Notes under the pieces: generated by a model
What the model saw: the letters and a program-made list of their open reading frames with translations, nothing else
Told to the model about the DNA's origin: nothing
The model's database searches: none
In this document: positions 8,955-18,535 of the stretch, one piece after another
Numbering within the stretch: position 1 is the first letter of the stretch
How the letters are laid out: every line of letters begins with the position of its first letter
Assembly (NCBI GenBank): GCA_015057435.1
Contig: SVEJ01000010.1
Coordinates: forward strand, 1 to 64,000
Source: Lachnospiraceae bacterium
GTDB lineage: Bacteria; Bacillota; Clostridia; Lachnospirales; Lachnospiraceae
Direction of reading: 5' to 3'
DNA length: 64,000 nucleotides
Program-made: the position numbers and the translations under genes

Positions 8955-9722
8955 TCACATCTGTTTGTCATATAAAATCTTCAATCCCTTGAGCGTCAAA
9001 TGCGGATCGTATATATCAATACAATCTGTAGCATCACTAATTATCTTTCCGAGACCTCCCGTTGCAACTACTTTCATATCAGCTAACTGCGCCTCTTCCT
9101 GAATCTTTCGAACAATATATTCCGTCTGACCAATATGACCATAGACAAGTCCTGATTGCATAGATGAGATCGTATCTCTTCCCAATATGCGTTCAGGTTT
9201 CATAATTTCAATCTTTGGTAACTTTGCCGCATCCTGCCACAATGCATGTGCTGCAATTCGAATACCCGGAGATGTAACACCCCCAACTAAGGATGCATCA
9301 GCCAAGACCAAGTCATGCGTCGTAGCTGTTCCGTAATCTATAACTAAAACCGGACCACCATATATTTCATAAGCAGCCACCGCATCCACAATTCTGTCAG
9401 CACCTACTTCCTTCGGGTTTGGAATCGCAATTTTAATTCCCGTCTTAATTCCCGGCTCTACCAATATCGGATTCAGATTAAAGTACTTAATCAAACCATT
9501 CGTAATATGGTGATTCACATCAGGAACGACAGATGCCATAATCGCTGCGTCTACGTCTTCCCTTTTCATCCCTTTACTATGTAATAGATTATACAAAAAC
9601 GTACCATACTCATCTGACGTTCGCGGAATCTTTGTTGTCATTCGAAACGTTCCTACTATCTCATCTTTATCAAACAAACCAATTGTTATGTTTGTATTTC
9701 CTATATCAATTGCTAATAACAT
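8955..9722 (-). CDS. coaX: Type III pantothenate kinase
   Basis: The 255-residue enzyme phosphorylates pantothenate, the first step of coenzyme A synthesis. Visible motifs of the ASKHA-fold CoaX family are [12 protein letters not shown] at 6-17, [26 protein letters not shown] (P-loop-like phosphate segment) and [16 protein letters not shown]. The length is normal. The neighbours are a small conserved gene upstream and dusB downstream. The pantothenate importer PanF is encoded at 44966-46456, so uptake and activation of the vitamin are both present. Confidence 0.93.
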   Translation of the reverse strand: MLLAIDIGNTNITIGLFDKDEIVGTFRMTTKIPRTSDEYGTFLYNLLHSKGMKREDVDAAIMASVVPDVNHHITNGLIKYFNLNPILVEPGIKTGIKIAIPNPKEVGADRIVDAVAAYEIYGGPVLVIDYGTATTHDLVLADASLVGGVTSPGIRIAAHALWQDAAKLPKIEIMKPERILGRDTISSMQSGLVYGHIGQTEYIVRKIQEEAQLADMKVVATGGLGKIISDATDCIDIYDPHLTLKGLKILYDKQM

Positions 9723-9748
9723 ACTCTTCCTCTTTTCCTATATACAAA

Positions 9749-10084
9749 TTATGACTCGATTTCTTCACCCAAAAAGAATACTCTATAATAAAGTTCTAAG
9801 CTTTCCATCAGTTCTCTTTTGGTCTGTTGTAATTGCTTAATTTTCAAAACACTTCCTATTTCGTCATAGAGCAAATCGCCTTCATCACACATCGTCACAA
9901 ACTCCAGGTTATGCTCTTCGTCATATTCCAGCGTAAGAATACCACCTATATCTTCAACAAACAATACACACATCGCTTGCAATTCATCTTTAATTGCTTG
10001 CGGCAATCCCTCAAACTCAGGATTCAAGTAATATTTCTCTTCATATTTTGATGATGCACATAAAACAACTCTTTCTTGTTCCAT
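9749..10084 (-). CDS. Small conserved protein (DUF6145-like)
   Basis: The 111-residue, strongly acidic, soluble protein resembles the DUF6145 family of Lachnospiraceae, whose function is unknown. It shows VVLCASSKYEEKYYLNPEF, a central ELQAMCVLFVEDIGGILTLE and an amphipathic C-terminal helix (IKQLQQTKRELMESLELYY). A GTG at 10090 is in frame, but AAAGGG is better spaced from the ATG at 10084. It lies 26 bases before coaX and may be co-transcribed with it. Confidence 0.65.
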   Translation of the reverse strand: MEQERVVLCASSKYEEKYYLNPEFEGLPQAIKDELQAMCVLFVEDIGGILTLEYDEEHNLEFVTMCDEGDLLYDEIGSVLKIKQLQQTKRELMESLELYYRVFFLGEEIES

Positions 10085-10138
10085 TCTCACTCATCCCTTT
10101 CTTTTTCTAAAAAGCATTTTATCGTATCTATAAAAGGA

Positions 10139-10167
10139 TTGCAAGCCATTTAAAGATTTGCTAAGAT
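10139..10167 (+). promoter_or_regulatory. Predicted promoter of the aminotransferase gene
   Basis: TTGCAA at 10139-10144, a 17-nt spacer and TAAGAT at 10162-10167, 44 nt before the start codon. Confidence 0.4.
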
Positions 10168-10211
10168 ATACTACATATAATAAGAGCAAAAAGAAAGGTT
10201 ATGAGTACATT

Positions 10212-11396
10212 ATGTTAAATCAAAATTATATTGACATGTGCGGTATGAAATCTGTCATCCGCGAATTATTTGCATACGGTAGTGAACGTGCCAAAGAAAT
10301 CGGATACGAAAACGTATTTGATTACAGTTTAGGAAACCCTTCCGTTCCGGCACCCGAATCATTTACGAACGAAATGATTCGCTTATTACAAGAAGAAAAT
10401 CCTTTGACATTGCACGGATATTCTCCAAGCCTTGGTATTGACTCTGTAAGAGAAGCTGTTGCTGTTTCGTTAAATGATCGCTTTGATATGAATTACGAAA
10501 AGAAAGATATATTCATGGTAAGCGGTGCTGCAGGCGCGATTGCACACGCAGCCAGAGCTGTAACTGTTCCGGGAGATGAAATTCTTACATTTGCACCATT
10601 CTTTCCGGAATACACACCGTACATCAATTCAACCGGTGCAGTATTAAAGGTTGTACCTGCCGATATCAATACATTCCAGATTAACTTCGATGCATTTGTG
10701 GATATGTTGAACGACAAAGTAATGGCAGTGTTGATAAATACACCAAACAATCCATCCGGTATTGTTTATTCAAAAGAAACAATTAAGAAGCTTGCAATGA
10801 TTCTTTCTGAAAAAGAAGAAGAATTCGGACACCCTATCTATATTATTTCAGACGAGCCATATCGCGAAATAGTATTCCAAGGATTCGAAGCTCCTTTTGT
10901 TGCTGCACATTACAACAATACCATTACATGCTATTCATTCAGTAAATCTTTATCCTTGCCGGGTGAACGTATCGGTTACATCGCAGTGAACCCTGCATGC
11001 GACGATTCAGCATTATTAGTAGATATGTTCGGACAGATTTCAAGAGGTATTGGCCACAACTGTCCGCCTAGCATTATTCAGCTCGCTGTTGCAAAATCAT
11101 TATATGATACTGCTGACTTATCTGTATACGAGACAAATAAGAATATCTTATATACCGAATTAACAAAAATGGGATTTGAAATCGTTGAACCGGGCGGAAC
11201 ATTTTATATGTTTCCGAAGGCTTTAGAGGATGATGCAATTGCCTTCTCTAACAAAGCAAAAGCGCTTGATTTGTTATTGGTGCCAAGTAATTCTTTCGGT
11301 GTTCCGGGACATTTCCGCATCAGTTATTGTATCCCTACAGAAAAAGTACAGCGTTCTATCCCAGTCTTCCAAAAGCTGGCTGATATGTATTTGTAA
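10212..11396 (+). CDS. PLP-dependent class I/II aminotransferase
   Basis: The 394-residue protein is a fold-type I aminotransferase of the aspartate aminotransferase superfamily. The PLP lysine is K245 in SFSKSLSLPGERIGY. D214 and Y217 lie in IISDEPYREI, N180 in NTPNNPSG, and the substrate-carboxylate arginine is in FRISYC near the C-terminus. The amino donor cannot be read from sequence. The frame opens earlier at a TTG (10158), but homologous sequence starts at the ATG at 10212. AAGAAAGG lies about 13 nt upstream of it. A six-codon overlapping mini-frame (ATG at 10201, stop at 10216-10218) starts just after the ribosome site and could modulate initiation. Confidence 0.88.
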   Translation: MLNQNYIDMCGMKSVIRELFAYGSERAKEIGYENVFDYSLGNPSVPAPESFTNEMIRLLQEENPLTLHGYSPSLGIDSVREAVAVSLNDRFDMNYEKKDIFMVSGAAGAIAHAARAVTVPGDEILTFAPFFPEYTPYINSTGAVLKVVPADINTFQINFDAFVDMLNDKVMAVLINTPNNPSGIVYSKETIKKLAMILSEKEEEFGHPIYIISDEPYREIVFQGFEAPFVAAHYNNTITCYSFSKSLSLPGERIGYIAVNPACDDSALLVDMFGQISRGIGHNCPPSIIQLAVAKSLYDTADLSVYETNKNILYTELTKMGFEIVEPGGTFYMFPKALEDDAIAFSNKAKALDLLLVPSNSFGVPGHFRISYCIPTEKVQRSIPVFQKLADMYL

Positions 11397-11465
11397 CAAT
11401 TTTAATTATTACATCATCGTATGTATTAGATTCTTAATTTTTGAAATACACTACATAATAATAAA

Positions 11466-11496
11466 AAAGCGGTTGGTATGAATACCAACCGCTTTT
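11466..11496. terminator. Bidirectional intrinsic terminator
   Basis: Perfect stem AAAAGCGGTTGGTAT / ATACCAACCGCTTTT with a two-base loop. It has A-rich and T-rich flanks on both sides, so it can serve the aminotransferase gene (+) and the ABC transporter operon (-). Confidence 0.9.
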
Positions 11497-11528
11497 ATGT
11501 TAATACTAATTATATACTTATAATAGAA

Positions 11529-12386
11529 TCAACCCTTAACTGATCCAAGAGCCACACCACCAACGATGTACTTAGATAAGAAAACGTATACTACGATTAC
11601 AGGGAAAATAGAGAACGCAATCATAACGTATACCTGACCCATATCAAACTTCAACCAGTCAGCCGCACGCAACTGAGCAATCAAAATTGGAAGAGTCTTC
11701 TTTGTATCTGTCTCTAAAATCAATGCAGGTGTAAAGTAGTTATTCCAGCTTGTTGTGAATGAGAAAATTGCCTGTACTGCAATAGCAGGTTTCATCAAAG
11801 GCATTACGATTGTATTGAATGTACGGAATTCTCCTGAACCATCAATACGAGCCGCCTCTAATAATGAAAGTGGCAAACTTCCCTCCATGTACTGCTTCAT
11901 ATAGAAGAATACAGCCGGAGCAGCAATACCAGGAACAATCAATGGAATGAATGTATCCTTCAAGTGCATGTTATCCATCAAACGAACGAAACCTAAAGCA
12001 GTTACCTGTGTAGGAATCATCATTACCATTAAGATAAATGTAAAGATAAACTTTCTGCCCTTAAACTCGTATGCATGAATCGCAAACGCTGTCATAGCTG
12101 AGAAATATACACTTAACAAAGCTGTTAAACCAGCAATAATAACACTGTTAATCAAACCATTCCAAATAGGTAATGTACCTGCTGCTAAGTTCTTAAAGTT
12201 TTCAAGCAAATGCGTACTTGGAAGAGCCGTGAAACCTTCTGCTAACTCACCGTGTGAACGTGTAGCATTGATAAACAAAATATAGAACCAGCAAAGACAG
12301 AAGAATGTAACGATTCCAAGCACAACATAAGCAATCGTACGTCTTGTCTTGATTCCTAAACCTTTATCTAATTCTTTTCCTTGCAT
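11529..12386 (-). CDS. Carbohydrate ABC transporter permease, MalG type
   Basis: The 285-residue inner-membrane permease has six predicted helices. It carries the cytoplasmic EAA loop (EAARIDGSGEFRTFNTIVMPLMKP begins near residue 184) that docks onto the ATPase. It belongs to the MalG/AraQ branch of sugar transporters. It is the last gene of a three-gene set: binding protein, MalF-type permease, MalG-type permease. No ATPase gene accompanies them, so a shared MsmX/UgpC-type ATPase elsewhere is likely, as is usual in Firmicutes. AGGAGG precedes the ATG. The sugar is not predictable. Confidence 0.92.
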   Translation of the reverse strand: MQGKELDKGLGIKTRRTIAYVVLGIVTFFCLCWFYILFINATRSHGELAEGFTALPSTHLLENFKNLAAGTLPIWNGLINSVIIAGLTALLSVYFSAMTAFAIHAYEFKGRKFIFTFILMVMMIPTQVTALGFVRLMDNMHLKDTFIPLIVPGIAAPAVFFYMKQYMEGSLPLSLLEAARIDGSGEFRTFNTIVMPLMKPAIAVQAIFSFTTSWNNYFTPALILETDTKKTLPILIAQLRAADWLKFDMGQVYVMIAFSIFPVIVVYVFLSKYIVGGVALGSVKG

Positions 12387-12391
12387 AGCTC

Positions 12392-13306
12392 TTACCTCCT
12401 ATCATCTGCGCCATAGTTATTGATACGGAATACAATAAAGCTAAGAATAGCCGTAACAATAAGCATGTAAACTGACAATGCACCAGACATACCATAGTTC
12501 TTGCTATACAAGTGCTTATTCAAGAACATAATCAATGTCATAGAAGTACGCATTGGATCTCCGGAACCATTTGTTAAGATCTGAGGTACGTCGAACAACT
12601 GCAAACCACCGATTAATGATGTAATCATAACGTAGATTAAGATTGGACGTAACAATGGTAAAGTAATCTTAAAGAATACCTGTGTAGATGTAGCTCCATC
12701 TACCTGAGCAGCCTCAAACAACTCACCATCAATACCCATCATACCTGCCATCAAAAGAATGGTTGTATTACCAAACCACATAATCAAGTTCATTACTGCA
12801 ATCAAAATACGTGTACTTGCAACATGAGACATGAAACTATATGGCTCATCAATGAGGCCTATACCAACCAAAATCGAATTGACCGGACCTGTATTCGCAA
12901 ATAATGTAAAGAACAACATTGAGAACGCAGACGCCATAATCAAGTTAGGCATATAGATAACCGTCTTAAAGAACGGTGCAGCTTTCAAATTCATACGTGT
13001 ATCAGAGAACCAATAAGCCAATAACAATGATATTACAATCTGTGGAATGAAACACATGATCCAAAGAAGTAATGTGTTACCAAGATAAGTAAACATATCG
13101 CCTTCTGACAATAACTTTCCATAGTTCTCTAAACCAACAAAGTTCGGTCCAATCTGAGTAAGACCAGACATAAAGTTTTCAAAGAAGCTGTAGTAAATTG
13201 TGCTCACTAACGGAACGATACTAAACACCAAATACACTACAATAAATGGTATCAAAAAGATGTAGCCCCAACGATTAAAACGGACTACGTTTCCATTTTT
13301 CTTCAT
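12392..13306 (-). CDS. Carbohydrate ABC transporter permease, MalF/UgpA type
   Basis: The 304-residue permease has six predicted helices. Its N-terminus is WGYIFLIPFIVVYLVFSIVPL, and its EAA loop reads EAAQVDGATSTQVFFKITLPLLRP. It pairs with the MalG-type permease five bases downstream to form the channel. A frame extension to 13351 exists, but AGGGGG sits 8 nt before the ATG at 13306. The intergenic hairpin upstream separates it from the binding-protein gene. Confidence 0.92.
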   Translation of the reverse strand: MKKNGNVVRFNRWGYIFLIPFIVVYLVFSIVPLVSTIYYSFFENFMSGLTQIGPNFVGLENYGKLLSEGDMFTYLGNTLLLWIMCFIPQIVISLLLAYWFSDTRMNLKAAPFFKTVIYMPNLIMASAFSMLFFTLFANTGPVNSILVGIGLIDEPYSFMSHVASTRILIAVMNLIMWFGNTTILLMAGMMGIDGELFEAAQVDGATSTQVFFKITLPLLRPILIYVMITSLIGGLQLFDVPQILTNGSGDPMRTSMTLIMFLNKHLYSKNYGMSGALSVYMLIVTAILSFIVFRINNYGADDRR

Positions 13307-13446
13307 AGCATTTGCCCCCTTTATAATATTTCTTATTATTACAGAGCTCACAGCAAATCAACCCGTCGTAAATTGTGCAAACCTGCTGTCAACTCTGCAC
13401 ATTGTCACCGTTTTGCTTCGCTTTGTAATTCATCGACATTAATATA

Positions 13447-13477
13447 GCCATGCCCGCCAAGCGATGGCAGGCACGGC
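13447..13477 (-). terminator. Intercistronic hairpin between binding protein and permease genes
   Basis: Arms 13447-13459 and 13465-13477 (GCCATGCCCGCCA against TGGCAGGCACGGC) pair over 13 bp with G-U wobbles on the minus-strand RNA. There is no U-run, so it is more likely an mRNA-stabilising or attenuating hairpin. Such an element would keep the binding protein in excess over the permeases. Confidence 0.55.
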
Positions 13478-13520
13478 CATTGCATTCATAATTAATCTAA
13501 TACCTACTAGATACTAAATA

Positions 13521-14933
13521 TTATTCTGCTGTTAACTCTGGATACTTCTCAACGATAGCCTTCTTGAATGCAGCAATAGCCTCATCCTTAGTAGCATTAC
13601 CGTCAAAGTAGTTCTTCATAGCCTTCTGGAACTCTTCGTTACATCCCTGGTCATAAGCTGAAATGTTGCTTAAGTCAAGAGTTGCAACACCGTTGCTGTA
13701 GATTGCAAGTGGATTCTGTCCACCTAAAATCTTGCTTGAGTAATCAGAAGCTGCCATAGCATCCATAGCACCCTTATTGTTAACGAAGTCATCATCCTTC
13801 TCTACGATACCCTTCATGATATCAGCATCACATGTTAACTTCAACATGATGTCTTTGATTGTACCAGCGTTATCTGTTCCTGTTGCAGCACAGATCCATG
13901 TACCACCCCAGTAGAATCCCTGAGGTCCTTCTGTAGCACCCCAGCCACCGTTGTAACCGATAGAACCTTCAACGTCTGCTGACATAGAGAAGTTTACTAA
14001 CCAAGCTGGTCCGAAGTAAGCAAATACTTTTCCTTCTGGGAAGAAGCCCTTGCTCCAGTCATCTGACCATAAATCATGTGTCTTTGTTGCACCAGCGTCA
14101 ACCAATGCCTTAGAGTCATCTACCCAAGCCATGATGTTGTCGTCGATGTTAACCTTACCATCTACAACCCACTTAGAAGTAACGTTGTTAGAGTATACAC
14201 GGTAAGAGTCGTTAACTGATGAAATCATGCTATAACCCTTAGCCTGCATATCTGCTGCTGTCTTGTTGAATGTAGCCCAGTCAGCAACTGCCTTCTGAAC
14301 CTCAGCTGGATCGTCAGAACCTAAAACTTCCTTAGCTGCTTCTCTGTTGTAGAAAAGTACGCCAGGACAACCCTGCCAAGAAAGACCCTTCAATACACCA
14401 TTACCATCTGTAACGATATCCTTTGTATACTGATACTGCTCAGCTAAGTCAGCATCTGTGATACCTAAATCAGCGATAGCCATTGTGTAATCAGAATCAA
14501 CATACTTCAAAGCATAGTCAGCTTCAACTAAGAACATATCAATCTTGTCATCAGCTGCAGCGTCTGCCTGCTTCAATAATGTCTCATCTAAGTTATTCTG
14601 GTAAGCATTATCCTGGTTAGGAGTAATGTTCCACTTAACTTCGATGTCACCAATCTTACCATTAGTAGCGTCAACCTCTTCGTAACCTGGATAGTGATCA
14701 GTTACACGAGTCTTGAACTCTTCATTCCAGCAGTAGATGTTCAATACTTTACCAGTATCCTCTACTACTACCTCTTCTGCTGCCTCTGTTGTCTCAGCTG
14801 CATCATCTGTTGCTTCTGTAGCTGCAGGAGCTTCTGTAGCTGGAGCCTCTGTTGTATCAGCGCCGCCACATCCGAATAATAAGCTAGCTACCATAGTTGT
14901 TGCAAGCAAACCGCTTACGATTTTCTTCTTCAT
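13521..14933 (-). CDS. Extracellular solute-binding lipoprotein of the sugar ABC transporter
   Basis: The 470-residue protein has a lipoprotein signal peptide with the lipobox LLFGC, so the mature N-terminus is lipidated C22. A low-complexity Thr/Glu/Ala-Pro linker follows (about 26-58, with repeats of TEAPA and TTEA) as a cell-surface tether. The remainder (YCWNEEFKTRVTDHYPGY onward) looks like a family 1 solute-binding protein for oligosaccharides, with many aromatic residues such as GGWGATEGPQGFYWGGTW. GGGAGG precedes the ATG. It heads the transporter operon behind a promoter at 15037-15065. Codon use is strongly biased to a few codons (TTC, AAC, GTT), which fits high expression. Confidence 0.92.
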   Translation of the reverse strand: MKKKIVSGLLATTMVASLLFGCGGADTTEAPATEAPAATEATDDAAETTEAAEEVVVEDTGKVLNIYCWNEEFKTRVTDHYPGYEEVDATNGKIGDIEVKWNITPNQDNAYQNNLDETLLKQADAAADDKIDMFLVEADYALKYVDSDYTMAIADLGITDADLAEQYQYTKDIVTDGNGVLKGLSWQGCPGVLFYNREAAKEVLGSDDPAEVQKAVADWATFNKTAADMQAKGYSMISSVNDSYRVYSNNVTSKWVVDGKVNIDDNIMAWVDDSKALVDAGATKTHDLWSDDWSKGFFPEGKVFAYFGPAWLVNFSMSADVEGSIGYNGGWGATEGPQGFYWGGTWICAATGTDNAGTIKDIMLKLTCDADIMKGIVEKDDDFVNNKGAMDAMAASDYSSKILGGQNPLAIYSNGVATLDLSNISAYDQGCNEEFQKAMKNYFDGNATKDEAIAAFKKAIVEKYPELTAE

Positions 14934-15036
14934 ACGTCTTTTTCCTCCCTTTGAGATTAAAAATTGTTTTGCATTTATGTTACTTATTATGAATGCACAT
15001 AAAATAAATGCCGCAGCACTTCCGTGCTGTTACTAT

Positions 15037-15065
15037 ACTATATATCATTTTGAACAATTTTGCAA
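15037..15065 (-). promoter_or_regulatory. Predicted promoter of the sugar transporter operon
   Basis: On the minus strand TTGCAA (15065-15060), a 17-nt spacer and TATAGT (15042-15037). A small hairpin AGCAC/GTGCT lies just downstream in the leader (15014-15028). Confidence 0.55.
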
Positions 15066-15208
15066 GTGTTTTTTTCGTTTTTTTTCGGTAAATCTACCAT
15101 GACATCACTAGCATTTGTGATTTCTGTTATGCAATTTATATCAAAAGTACTACATTTTGCACAAAAAGACGACAAAACGCGATATACAATATAGCTAATT
15201 TGGCGTTA

Positions 15209-16840
15209 CTAGTTGTTATCCGACGAAGTCATGTTCATCACCTGTCGTTTTCTTGCAAGTTCATCACTTTCAAGATATTCATCATACGTTGTCATCTTAT
15301 CAATCAAGCCTGTTGCAGTGATTTCCATAATGCGGTTGGCTGTTGTCTGAATAAACTGATGATCCTGTGAAGAGAACAACGCCACACCGGAAAACTTAAT
15401 CAGACCATTATTAAGTGCTGTGATGGATTCCATATCCAAATGGTTTGTCGGTTCATCTAACACCAATACATTAGAACCCATAATCATCATCTTAGAAAGA
15501 AGGCAACGAACTTTTTCACCACCGGAAAGCACACGAACTTTTTTTACACCATCATCTCCGGCAAACAACATTCTTCCCAAAAATCCTCTTACATAAGTAG
15601 GATCCTTCTCTTCCGAAAATTGCGTCAACCAATCAACAATTGTCAAATCATTATCAAATTCCTTTGTGTTGTCTTTTGGAAAATAGCCCTGTGATGTCGT
15701 AACACCCCACTTGTAGGTTCCTTCATCCGGTTCTTCCTCGCCGGCCAATATCTTAAAGAGCATTGTTGTAGCCAAAGTATTCGGACCAACGAAAGCAACT
15801 TTATCCTCTCTTCCGATTGTAAATGAGATATTGTCCAAAATCTTCTCTCCATCTACAGTCTTCGATATATTCTCAACCGTCAACACTTCATTTCCTATCT
15901 CACGATTTGGTCTAAAGTCAATGTATGGATATTTACGACTCGATGGTCTCATTTCATCCAATTCAATCTTTTCCAAAGCACGTTTTCTTGACGTTGCCTG
16001 TTTTGACTTCGAAGCATTCGCAGAGAATCTTTGAATAAACTCTTGTAATTCTTTGATCTTTTCTTCCTTCTTTTTGTTCGCCTCTTTCATCTGCTTAATC
16101 ATTAACTGACTTGACTCGTACCAAAAATCGTAATTACCTGCATATAACTGAATCTTACCATAGTCAATATCTGCAATATGCGTACATACCTTGTTGAGGA
16201 AATAACGGTCATGCGATACTACGATTACAGTATTGTCAAAGTTAATCAAAAACTCTTCTAACCATCCAATTGCCTCCAAATCCAAGTGGTTTGTCGGCTC
16301 ATCAAGCAATAATACATCCGGATTACCAAACAACGCTTGCGCAAGCAAAACCTTAACCTTATAAGTATCTTCTAATTCTGCCATTATTTTATAATGATGC
16401 TCTGTCTCAATACCTAAACCATTAAGAAGTGTCGCCGCATCCGACTCAGCTTCCCAACCGTTCATCTCTGCAAACTCAGCTTCCAAATCTGCAACTTTTG
16501 CACCATCCTCATCAGAAAAATCCGGCTTTGCATATATTTCTTCCTTTTCTCTCATCACGTCATACAAACGTTTGTTACCCATGATAACCGTATCAAGTAC
16601 AGAATAATCATTATACTTAAAATGATCCTGCTGCAACACAGACAAACGTTCACCTGCATTCATCACAACGTCACCCTTCGTTGTCTCAATTTCTCCTGAC
16701 AAAATCTTTAAAAAGGTGGATTTGCCGGCACCATTGGCACCAATCAATCCATAGCAATTACCTTCTGTAAACTTGATGTTAACATCTTCAAACAATGCTT
16801 TTTTTCCAAATCGTAATGTGACATTATTTGCACTAATCAT
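15209..16840 (-). CDS. ABC-F family ATPase (YkpA/YbiT-like) with one degenerate ATP site
   Basis: The 543-residue soluble protein has two ATP-binding domains joined by a charged linker (about 245-300) and no membrane segments, as in ABC-F proteins that act on ribosomes. Domain 1 has an intact P-loop (GANGAGKST, 34-42), Walker B (LLLDEPTNHLD) and H-loop (SHDRYF, H210), but its signature is replaced by ELEDTYK (155-161). Domain 2 has an intact signature (LSGGE, 438-442) and Walker B, but its P-loop is GPNTLATT (352-359) with no lysine, and its H-loop histidine is Q492 (SSQDHQF). Antibiotic resistance cannot be inferred from the sequence. Confidence 0.92.
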   Translation of the reverse strand: MISANNVTLRFGKKALFEDVNIKFTEGNCYGLIGANGAGKSTFLKILSGEIETTKGDVVMNAGERLSVLQQDHFKYNDYSVLDTVIMGNKRLYDVMREKEEIYAKPDFSDEDGAKVADLEAEFAEMNGWEAESDAATLLNGLGIETEHHYKIMAELEDTYKVKVLLAQALFGNPDVLLLDEPTNHLDLEAIGWLEEFLINFDNTVIVVSHDRYFLNKVCTHIADIDYGKIQLYAGNYDFWYESSQLMIKQMKEANKKKEEKIKELQEFIQRFSANASKSKQATSRKRALEKIELDEMRPSSRKYPYIDFRPNREIGNEVLTVENISKTVDGEKILDNISFTIGREDKVAFVGPNTLATTMLFKILAGEEEPDEGTYKWGVTTSQGYFPKDNTKEFDNDLTIVDWLTQFSEEKDPTYVRGFLGRMLFAGDDGVKKVRVLSGGEKVRCLLSKMMIMGSNVLVLDEPTNHLDMESITALNNGLIKFSGVALFSSQDHQFIQTTANRIMEITATGLIDKMTTYDEYLESDELARKRQVMNMTSSDNN

Positions 16841-16873
16841 TTTTCTACCTCATTTCATTCTATTCAATATTCA

Positions 16874-18148
16874 TTACTGTAATTCCGGATCTATCAAAAT
16901 TGCCACTCTGTCAATTCGATTCTTATCCATAGAAACAACCTTAAGCGTTATGCCATCTTTCTTAACCGTTTCTCCTTCAGTTGGCAAATGATCCAAAAGT
17001 TCAATCACATAACCGCCAAGCGAATCATAATTTTCAGACTCTAAGCAAATACCTATGTTGTCTTCCAAATCTCCAAGCTTTATAGAAGCATCAACCTCGT
17101 ATCGATTCTCCTCAATCTTCGTAACAGCCTCTAATTCATCCATGTCGAATTCATCACGAATCTCACCAACAATTTCCTCTATCAAATCTTCGATTGTTAT
17201 AAGGCCAACCGCCGTAGCATATTCGTCAAGAACAATCGCTAACGAGACAAATCGCTCGCGCATTTCTGCCATAATAGAGGATGTCTTTTGGTATTCATAC
17301 ACAAAATACGGTTCTCTCATGATATCTCGGACAGAAAAACTTTGTTTCTTTTTCTCTATACGGTTTTGATAAAGAAACAGATCCTTCATATAAAGAATAC
17401 CAATCACACTGTCTTTGTTATCATCATAAACCGGCAATCTCGAATAATGTTCCTCGTTAAAAAGTTCATACACCTCATCAAATGTAGCATCTACCGAAAC
17501 CAATACCATGTCCGCTCTCGGAATCATAACATCTTTTGCTTTCGAATCACCAAAATCCACCACGTTATTAATCATGGATTTTTCTTCTTTCTCTATAACG
17601 CCATCTTCGACGCTCACATCCACAATCGTACGGAGTTCGCCTTCCGTCATCTGTTCTTTAGCCTTATTTTGATCAATTCGCATAACAAAGAAGATAAACG
17701 CGGATAATTTATTCACAAACCAAATTACAGGTGTCAATATTGTTGTCAACGGAGCAACAATATGCACATATAGCAAGGAAATTTTCTCGTTATAGAGTGT
17801 TGCCAGTGTCTTCGGTGTAATTTCACCAAAAAGCAAAACCACTAACGTCAAGATACCTGTTGCCGCTCCCACATAAGCATTTCCAAATTTTTGTGTTACA
17901 AATGTCGTCGTAAGCGAAGAAGCTCCAATATTAACAATATTATTACCTATCAAAATAGCACTAATCATCTTCGCAGGATTTTCCACAAGATTCAAAACTT
18001 TTTGCGCCGACTTACTGCCCGCTTCCGCAAGTGCCCGCAAACGATGTCTGTTAACGGTTGTCAATGCCGTCTCTGCAGACGAAAAAAATGCCGACAACAA
18101 AATCATAACAATAATTGCAACTAACTGAATACCCGAATCAGCTTCCAC
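16874..18148 (-). CDS. CNNM/CorC-HlyC family membrane protein
   Basis: The 424-residue protein has an N-terminal DUF21 (CNNM) membrane domain with about four helices, including FFSSAETALTTVNRHRLRAL at 22-41 and ILIGNNIVNIGASS. A pair of CBS domains follows (about 200-325, KDVMIPRADMVLV and DDNKDSVIGILYMKDL), then a C-terminal CorC_HlyC domain (about 340-420, GGYVIELLDHLPTEGE). Relatives are implicated in Mg2+ or Co2+ transport, often as exporters gated by CBS-bound nucleotide. 'Hemolysin' is only a historical label. The start is GTG. It lies upstream of the ABC-F gene with a 33-base gap. Confidence 0.88.
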   Translation of the reverse strand: MEADSGIQLVAIIVMILLSAFFSSAETALTTVNRHRLRALAEAGSKSAQKVLNLVENPAKMISAILIGNNIVNIGASSLTTTFVTQKFGNAYVGAATGILTLVVLLFGEITPKTLATLYNEKISLLYVHIVAPLTTILTPVIWFVNKLSAFIFFVMRIDQNKAKEQMTEGELRTIVDVSVEDGVIEKEEKSMINNVVDFGDSKAKDVMIPRADMVLVSVDATFDEVYELFNEEHYSRLPVYDDNKDSVIGILYMKDLFLYQNRIEKKKQSFSVRDIMREPYFVYEYQKTSSIMAEMRERFVSLAIVLDEYATAVGLITIEDLIEEIVGEIRDEFDMDELEAVTKIEENRYEVDASIKLGDLEDNIGICLESENYDSLGGYVIELLDHLPTEGETVKKDGITLKVVSMDKNRIDRVAILIDPELQ

Positions 18149-18295
18149 TCGTTCATCATCCTCCTAAAACCATAAATAATTCTTTCATTTCCAGATTTAC
18201 ACAATCGAATCTAATTTTACTGAATGAAATATCTCTTGTCAAGTCATACTATAGTTGTAACTTATTCACCATTCTATTAGGAAAGGAACGTAATT

Positions 18296-18484
18296 ATGAG
18301 AAGTTCAAAGAAAGAATACGAAGCAGTCGCCAAAAGATGTAGTTCTTATTCAAAAACAACAGAAAGCGAATTGTCTAACTGCGTTGGTGACAGTTGCACA
18401 AGTTGCCTCAACTGCGAGCATTTCGCCGAAGATGAGCACTGTGTATTAGACTTATACGATCCAATTGCAAAGAATTTGAAATAA
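18296..18484 (+). CDS. Small cysteine-rich protein, 62 residues
   Basis: No family is recognised. Six cysteines occur at 15, 29, 34, 37, 40 and 49. The central CVGDSCTSCLNCEHF has the close spacing expected for a metal-binding knuckle (zinc or Fe-S). The protein is hydrophilic without a signal peptide. GGAAAGGA at 18280-18287 is 8 nt before the ATG, which supports translation. It is alone between the divergent CorC-type gene and the convergent ilvC. Confidence 0.72.
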   Translation: MRSSKKEYEAVAKRCSSYSKTTESELSNCVGDSCTSCLNCEHFAEDEHCVLDLYDPIAKNLK

Positions 18485-18535
18485 GACTTAAAACACATGT
18501 ATGATTTTCAAACAAAAAAGACTTAAAAAGAAAAA

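Noticed and set aside
13352-15208. Missing ATPase gene of the sugar transporter as a sign of operon decay
   Set aside because: Sugar importers of this class in Firmicutes usually share a distant ATPase, so its absence is normal.
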